Source: Acarospora socialis (Eukaryota > Ascomycota > Lecanoromycetes > Acarosporales > Acarosporaceae). Taken from it: DNA of 64,000 nt. Where the stretch lies: NCBI GenBank assembly GCA_025617375.2, contig JAMYGW020000016.1:62001-126000 (forward strand), written 5' to 3'. Below are positions 42,101 through 51,100 of this stretch, piece after piece (position 1 is the first letter of the stretch; each line of letters begins with the position of its first letter). The position numbers were made by a program, and so were the translations under genes. A model generated the notes under the pieces. It had not been told where the DNA came from, ran no database searches, and saw only the letters and a list, made by a program, of their open reading frames with translations.

Positions 42101-45100
42101 AATGATCTTGATAAATTACTTGGTGGTTCCTACCAAGGAACTATTACTCGCAGAGTGTTAGGGGCTGTATGTGCTATATGCAGATCTAACGAAAAAGTTG
42201 AAATGCATCCTGTACGTAAAGCTTCTGACATAAGAGCTAAGATTAGAACCGGTAATTCTTCCTACAAAAAATGGGTCGGAGATGTCTTAAGAAAACAAGT
42301 GCCCCTTTGTCATTACGATCATGATATTCTTCATAAGGGTAAACTTAATAATGCAGACTTCCAGAAAATAAGTAGATGGAATAATAATGATATTAATAAA
42401 TCTTAAACCAAAATACATAACACTCAAAATATCTCTAAATTTTAATAAAGAGAAACACAGATTCAAAAATAAAAATAAGTGCAAGCTTGTTTCATTTTTT
42501 TTTAGGGTAGTTATGGAATCATTTCGGGGGCAAGCCGTATGAAGGGAAACTTTCACGTACGGTTTTGAGGGCAGGGTATCCAATCCACTGACCCCTACCA
42601 AATACAGCTTCAGCTTTCTTTTTCCTAGTTTATTTGCACATAGGTAGAGGTTTATACTATGGATCTTATAGAGCTCCAAGAACATTAGTGTGAACTATTG
42701 GAACTGTACTTTTTATTTTAATGATGGCTATTAGAAAAATGTGGCCAAATTGAATATTAATTACTCATGTTAAAGCAAAGCAAACCCAAAAAATTTATCA
42801 CAAAACAATCTATCTTATTTTAGTAAAGCCAGAACTAAAGCTTTATATAGAATAGGCCACACAATAAAGATGTTTTATCTATAATAATATGTGGTATGTT
42901 AGGAGATTGATGAGCCGATAAAATTAAAGGTCAAACTTCTCCAAGTATAAGATTTAGCATAGAACAGGCAGTTAATAACTCTGCTTATATTCATAATCTT
43001 ACTCTATTGTTTTATCAATTAGGTTATTGATAAATGATTACACCTAGTTTAGAAAAAAAAATAATAAGGTAGTTTAGATAAAAGATTGAATAAAAACTTT
43101 GAAAGATTTAATTATAGATTAACTTTATTTACTTTTACTTCTTTTGTATGGATATCTGATTCTTTTTATCATAACATAGAAGGAGTTATGAAAAAAAAAA
43201 TTCCTTGCTGAAGAGGAGAATATATAACTCCTATTGGTTTAGCTCATTGAATAATGCAAGATGGTAGTAGGCAAGAAAAATTCGGAATTTCACTAGCAAG
43301 CCACAGCTTTAGTTTTGAATAATGTAATTTTTTATGCAATATTTTAAAAGATAAATATAATATTAAATCTACACTAGTAAAAACTGGGTTTCCTAATCAA
43401 TGAACAATAAGTATCTGAAAAGAATCTATGATTAATTTACTTAACAATAGTTAAACCTTATATTATAGATGAAATGAAATATAAATTTATTGGGTTTATT
43501 TAATATGAAATTAAAAATCAAAGTCCTACTCTTAAATATAGTATATGCAATATGTATTTAGAAATATGCAATTAATTTCTGGAATATTTAGTGTAAGAAA
43601 GACAATAAATAAGAAATTAATCTAGGGTAGTATAGCCTGACAGGGCTATAGGATAAATTATCTGGCAACACTGGTGAAAACGGTTAAATACTTTATATCT
43701 AGGTAAAGACCGTCGGTTTAATACAAAATCGCTACAGACTGGGTCACTGGTGGGTAGCTGAAATGCTATCTAATGTACAGTCGAAAGTTCCTAACCAATC
43801 TAAAAATAAGGTTACACAAGGCTTTAAATAATGTATATTATAAAGATATTTGCTAAATATCGGGGACTAATATATTGATAAAATACAGGGGCGCTATACA
43901 GATAAATTTAGGTTATAGTTAGCCGGAACTTTGACAGCTTTCTTGGGTTATAACAATAGCCCAAAATGATCTAAATTTAATAATAATAAAATGTCGTATT
44001 TTGCTAGAAATACAAAAAAGTTAATAATTGTAGCTTAATAACAAAAAGGTTCTATTCAAGTTTATCTAATACTAGTTCTAAGTTAGAGAATAATTCAGAA
44101 ATTGTAAAAAAGTTTATTCCAGAAAAAAAATTAAATCCTTTTCTTTGTTATGAAAATTTGCATTTAGAAAATACAAAATTATTAATTAAAAAGGAAACTT
44201 ATAATCTTAGTAGTATATATCTAATTTTGAACAAAATTACCTTAGATTATTATCTAGGTTAATCTTCTACAAATAAATTTTATGTTAAATTTTCTAACCA
44301 TTTATATAACTTTAATGGTAGTAAGATTATTAAGTTAGCAGTGAAAAAGTATAAGTTATCTAATTTTGCTTTCCTGGTTGTTGTGTTATTTCCTGAGATA
44401 GTTAATAAAGAAAACTATAAAAAACTTTTAGAAGATTTTTATTTGAAATGTTTGTTACCTAATTATAATATATTGACTGAAGATTGTTCAAGTTTTGGTT
44501 ATAAACACACTGAACTAGATAGAATAAAAATGATATCTTCATCTTTAGATGAACAACGCCCCTTGAGAATAGGTAATTTAAACAGAGGTAAAACCCTTTC
44601 AAAATAAACTAAAGAAAAAATTAGACTAGACAAAAAGCCTTAAATAGAAAAAAGCCTTTTTATACAGAAAAAGCTTTGCTAAATATGAAAAAAAAAACTC
44701 TAAACCTATTACACTGTATAATTTAGATTATACAGTATATGGTGAATATACTAGTATAACAGAAGCTGCTAAATCTGTTAATTGTGGTGTAAAACTATAA
44801 ATAGAGCTTTAAAAATAAAAACAAAAACAAAAACAGAAAAACAAATCTTAAAAACACGTTGAATAGTTAACTATACTTAACTATATAAATTTATTATGTT
44901 ATTAAATTTAGATTATAGTCCCACAAGTATATATTTTTATGCAATCTCTAGAGAAAAATAAAAATAAAGTGGAATAACCCGACAGGGTTATTGAAGAAAT
45001 TAATATACTTCGTAATTTCTTTGGCAATGTTAGTGAAAACGATCAAATATTTTTTATTATTGTCTATAATAAAAATTAGAGATCGTCGGTTATCTAGATG

Positions 45101-48100
45101 ATCGCGACAGACTGGGTCACTAATGGGTAGCTGTAATGCTGCTTAATGCACAGTCGGAACCTTTAGTCTTAATCTGATTAATAGAATATACAAATTCAAA
45201 GTTATTCTAGCTTTATACAATGACCATCATAAAGTAGGTTTGTATGTGCTGCCCTACGGGCAAATGTCACTATGAGGTAAAATGTTTGCCTCATATGTAT
45301 AACTATTAAATAAAACTATGTACGAACATTGAAACAAGATTGCAATAAATCAAAAAAAGACATAGATATAGAAAAGACACCTTTAGAGATACCATTACAT
45401 TCTGCAGCAATCCACCTTTGTCTTTTTCGGTTTTTAAAACATAAGCTAATAGCAGGAGCCAGATAATAGAATTTTTCTCCCAACACCTTATCTTCCGTCA
45501 CTTTACCTTCCTGCTCCTGCTCCTCCATTTCTATGTCCTCAGTTGACAAATATCTAGGAACCGCCAAAATTGCTGAAGATGAAAAAGCAACTGTACAAAG
45601 TGTGGTTGCAGTAAGGCTCTTAGGTAGGGTACTTACTGGGACGGTAATAAGTCTCTTGCTTTGCCGCCTTTATTGATCCAATCCATAATTTTTTGAATGT
45701 CCTTTTCATAAACCTCTGCATCCAACTCGTAACCCTCTCCAGTCTGAGGATCCGTGTTCACTTGTCCTCTTATAACTTGTGGACGATTTTCGATAGTTTG
45801 CAGAAGATTGCTTTCTGCGTTTAAAGGAGAAGATATTCATCTGGTTTTCCTCCAAGTGAAAGGCATATTCCATGAAGAGCCATTTTCTGCCTTGGCTTCC
45901 AAGCGAAGTTTACTAAATCACAGGGGGAGGCTTTGTCGATCTATATTGACCAGAAAATGTAACTGTTGAACCGCGGACCATCATAAAGGACCTGGTTGAG
46001 AAATTACGTGATGACACTCAAAAGCTTTTTAAAGATATGGTTTACTTCTCAGAAGATGGGTCGGTCACCGTGAGTGTGAACAATTTGGCGTATGAAGAGC
46101 ACTTGAAGTATTCAGACATCCTTTCTGAAAAGCCTGAAGCAAAGGGACAGCTTGTGTTTGACTTGAGATTTTCTGTCTCGATGGAATAGATAATGTACAT
46201 GAATCATATTATTTACAATGTTTTTATTAATAGTTATACATAGTTGTGTAAATGTGTAAGGCAATATTTACTTAAAACTTACATGAAACTTTACGCAGCA
46301 ATACCCGTGAAAACGGTCAAAGATGTTTGTTTAGCATCCAGACCGTCGGTATAGTAAAATATCGCTACAGACTGGTTCACTGGTGGGTGGCTGAAATGCT
46401 GCTTAATGTACAGTCGGAATCTTTTTTTTTAATAATAAACATATAGAAAACATCATAATTATAATAGAGTTATAATAAGAACTATGAGTAAATACATTAT
46501 CACGTTACATATTAATCTAAAATATATAGAGATATACCTAAGTATTGCCTAATATATTATTAAAGCTAAGTGAACTTACTAATATTAAAAATGTAATAGC
46601 TAATAGCATTATTTCGATTGAGATAAGCATTAAAATAATGTTTTTTCTATTTAAAACAAAACCTAAAATTCCGATTAAAAAAAAGTATTAGTTATAAATT
46701 ATCTTTTTAGATATTATGAATGATTAAGAGAAAATATGAAAAATAATAAAATTATGTTTGGCATCTTTATTGCAGCTATATTAGGTACTTTTTTAGGTTT
46801 TATCCCTCCGGATTTTTTAATTTACTTGGTTAAAAAACTAGTAATAAAATATATTAAAAAAAGATTGTTAGGTTTAATACCTAGTGTATTCAAAGATTTA
46901 CTTGTTTTAAAGGCAACATCTGGGGAAACTACAAACGATGACAATTCGGATGAATTAGATGAATATGCTAATCTAAAAACTGATAAGTATCCCCCTATTG
47001 TTGCAACTAGTGAACGAACGACAAAAGATAATCTAGAAGTCTCTAAGGCTGAAAATTTTAAAGAAACAATGCAAAAGTTTAGCTTCTGAAAATTTTGACC
47101 TTATGACTGAACGCCAAAGAGAATTACAATTGTCTGTAGATCCTAGTCTATCTCCAGAGGATAGAGCTAAACATATAGACAATTGTCAAGTTTTATAAAG
47201 GTCAAAACATTAAAAAAGAGTATTATACTAAACTTAATTTAGCTAAATCTCTGCGAAATCAGCTATATAAAAATCCCGAATTTGAGGGGCTTTCAGAGTC
47301 AGAGTAAAAGAGAGATTAATCCTCAGAGTCTTATTCTAATATGGATGATGTTGATCTATAATTTAAGATTATTATTAAAAACACAAGGCTATATATTTTG
47401 TTTAATAACAACCATATTTTTTATTTTATGAGTATATAGTACAGGGTTTGCTTATTTTAAACATATATTAATAAGTTATTTTACTTATTAATATAAAGCT
47501 TTGCTTAGAATAAGCAAATTAAAGATTTGGCAACCGTTATAACTAACCTTATGAGTGCTATACCATGGGTTGGGCAAGATATAGTTGAGTCAAAAAACAT
47601 CACAGAATACTTTAAAATGGCAGATTTTATTCCAGTGTTGCCTACTATAGGTACTGTTAGTGTACATGCATTAAAAAAAGGGAAAAAAATAAGATTAGAC
47701 AAAAAAGAATATCTATCAATTCCTTATCCATTTATAGCTTTTTTAGCGGGTTTAATAGATGGTGATGGATATATTCAAGTATCTAGAACAACAAAAGGAT
47801 TTATAACTATTAAATTGGTAATTTCAATACATTTAGATTATATTTCTACTTTAGAGTATATCCAATCTGTATTAAAATTAGGTAAAATCTCAATAAACCG
47901 ATATAATAAAAGTCCAAATTGTAGATTAATAATTAATAGAACACACTTACAACAAGTTATTTTTCCATTATTATTACACAATGGTATTTTTAACTGAGAC
48001 TCGTAGAGCTCAATTTGATCTAGCTATGTTTATCTTAAAAGACGATAAAAAAGTTTACGATCAAATTCCAGTTAACACTTTGGCGAAAGGAAAAATACCA

Positions 48101-51100
48101 ACATTGTTTGAATTACCTAAAACAGCCTTAGATTTCGCAAATTTAGCTTTCTTTAAAAACTGAATTGTTGGATTTGCAATTCCTTCTCAATATCCAGCTC
48201 TTGTAGAATACAAGAAAGAAAACCCTGTTACTTATAAAAGAGTAAAAACCGCAGAATTTAGATCAATATGTTCTAACAGGAAAACTTACTATTAAAGGAA
48301 TGTTCAAAAAGCAAAACAATAATGTGAAACATTATTCTACATGTGTAAAACCAAACAATAGAGATATTGTTGTTTGAGGTTCTAATTTGAGTTCAACAGT
48401 TTGTACAGGTGGTCTCACTAAAATAGTGAAAAATATGATTATATTACCTGCTTACCAGAAAAGTGTGGTTATTGGAATACTTTTATCTGATGGTCACTTA
48501 GCTTCTACTAAACCATATGAAAATCCTCGTTTAGAAGACTGTTTAAACTGTCTTCTAAAAACTCAGCTTATCTTTTATTTGTTTTTTTTATACTTTCCCA
48601 TTATTGTAATGTTTATCCTTATCTTGTAAAAAATGTTAGATAAGGTTCATTCAACCTGGGCTTTGTATACTAGAGGGTTACCCTGTTTTAACGAATTGAG
48701 ATCTTTATATTAACAAAGTAAAAAGAGTTCCAGAGGATATATACAATCTTTTAACTCCGGTAGCTTTAGCTCATCTTATAATGGGAGACGGAAGTGCAAA
48801 GCAGCATGGTTTAATATTATGTGTTGATAGTTATAACATAGTTGACGTAGTCTGTTTAATAAATGTCCTATACATCAAATATAATTTAGATTGTACAGTA
48901 CGTTACCATTCTTCTACTCAACCTAGAATTTACATACGTCAACGTTCTATGCCAATCCTGAGAGAATGAGTTAAACCGCATATGACTAAGTCAATGCTGT
49001 ATAAAATAGGATTGTAAATACCATTACGCGTATACTAAGGTTCTTTTTTCGTAAAAAAAATAATGATGGATGCTTTCAATTAAAACAAAGAGTAGATGTT
49101 ATTTGAAGCGTTTAAATTGGTGTTTGAGACAAACCGAAAAATAGACACTGAAAAATTTCTGTATAATCAGTTTTCTGTTAGTTCTAAAGCTGACATACAA
49201 ACAGTTATTAATTTTTTCTCCTTGTCAGGTTTACATCCTTTAATAGGTTTGAAGGGTATCCAATACTTAAAATGGTTGACAATTCTACATAATAGTTCTC
49301 GTTATGGTAATCTTAATTTTCCCCCATAAATGCATTTTTGTTATTTACCACTTAAACCTATGAGTGGGTTGCAACAATAAGAAAGTACAATACTAACAGG
49401 ATAAGTTCTGTGAAAGATAGGCTCCTTAAAACAGCAATGTTTTAAAGGCAAATAGGGAAAATTGCAAGAACATCTTAATTAGAAAACTTTTACCTCCGTA
49501 ATTAAGACAATTTGCAGCGGAGTTTGATTCGGTATATATGTTCATAGAACAATGGATCAAAAACGTTCAACGACTAACAAGTGAGTTATACCAACAATAA
49601 GCTTGACACGATAACCCTACAGCCAAATTATTATAATTTGGTTGAAGACATAGTCTAAGCATTGCCGTGAGGCAATGAAGATGGAATTAAATATTCTGTC
49701 AAATATATACTGTTATTTGAGGAGGTTTATATTCTGATGAACCACAATATGGCGACATATTGTTAAAAATCCTGCTTAATGCTAGAATATCTCCCAATTT
49801 ATGAAATGCATACGATTTATTCTTGATCTTTATATCAATTATTAGCGTGAAAATTGCAATGACATGGAGACAACCAGCAGGGGTTAGAAGTCTATTTACT
49901 TTAGAAGCCTCTCAGAGACTAAACGCAGGAGATCTCACATATGCTTATCTAGTAGGTTTATATGAAGGTGATGGTTATTTTTCTATTACAAAAAAAGGGA
50001 AATATTTGACATATGAATTAGGTATTGAATTGTCAATTAGAGATGTTCAACTAATTTACAAAATTAAAAGTTTATTAGGTGTAGGTGTTGTAAATTTTAG
50101 AAAAAGAAATCAAATAGAAATGGTAACTTTAAGGATTAGAAATAAAGACCATTTAAAAAACTATATAATACCTATATTTGATAAATATCCTATGTTTTCT
50201 AATAAACAGTATGATTATTTAAGATTTAAAAACGCTTTGCTTTCAGGCATTCTACATTATGAAGATTTATCTAAATATTCTAGAAATAATGAATATTTAA
50301 ATACTGTAGAATCTATTATAAATACATCTTATTTTCCTGCTTGACTAGTAGGATTCATAGAAGCTGAAGGTTGTTTTAGTATATATAAACAGAATGATGA
50401 TTATTTAACAGCCAGTTTTGATATTAGTCAAACAAATGGTGATATTTTAATTTCTGCTATTCGTAAATATTTATCTTTTTCTACCACTATACATATAGAT
50501 AGTACAAATTGTTATAAATTAAAAGTTACAGGTGTAAGATCTATAGAAAATATAATTAAATTTTTACATAAAGCACCCGTAAAATTATTAGGAAATAAAA
50601 AACTGCAATATTTATTGTGAATAAAACAATTACGTACTATACCTAGATACTGTAAAAGAATAAATATACCATCTAAATATTAAACAAACTTACTTTATAC
50701 TTTAGATAACAAAGAGATCATGAGATAGTCCGATCAATAAAGAAATTTATTGAGTGTAGTGAGAGTATTTAATATATATGTATTAGATATGGAGACTACC
50801 AACCTAAATGCTCAGTAAATAATGCTACATTAAATAGATTTTTCGCTTTACATTTTGTATTACCATTTGTATTAGCAGCTCTAGCTTTAATGCATTTAAT
50901 CGCACTTCATGATAGTGCGGGTTCAGGTAATCCATTAGGTGTATCAGGTAATGTAGATAGATTAGCTTTTGCACCTTATTTCATATTCAAAGACTTGATA
51001 ACTATATTCATCTATATAATAGTTTTATCCATCTTTGTATTCTTTATGCCAAATGCCTTAGGAGACAGTGAAAATTATGTTATGGCTAATCCTATGCAAA

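Larger units (their letters stand above)
45279..47529 (+). mobile_element. cob intron 5, group I, with foreign inserts
   Basis: Between LWG (45278) and ATVITNL (47530). Core at 46290-46425: GCAATACCCGTGAAAACGGT, CAGACCGTCGGTA, CGCTACAGACTGGTTCACTG and ATGTACAGTCGGAATC. Upstream of the core is a GC-richer block of foreign character (45310-46190); downstream, where sister introns have only 80-140 bases, there are 1.1 kb with an accessory ORF. Confidence 0.82.
47591..49712 (+). mobile_element. cob intron 6, group I, with nested endonuclease genes
   Basis: Between QDIVE(F) and IWGGF. Core near the 3' end (49370-49700): ACGTTCAACGACTAACAAGT, ACGATAACC, GAAGACATAGTCTAAGCATT. Ends in G before TTATTTGAGGAGG. 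It holds a LAGLIDADG gene which itself contains a second one. Confidence 0.85.

Noticed and set aside
48176-49040. A twintron in cob intron 6
   Set aside because: No second group I or II core could be found around the inner endonuclease gene by eye; described as a gene insertion instead.
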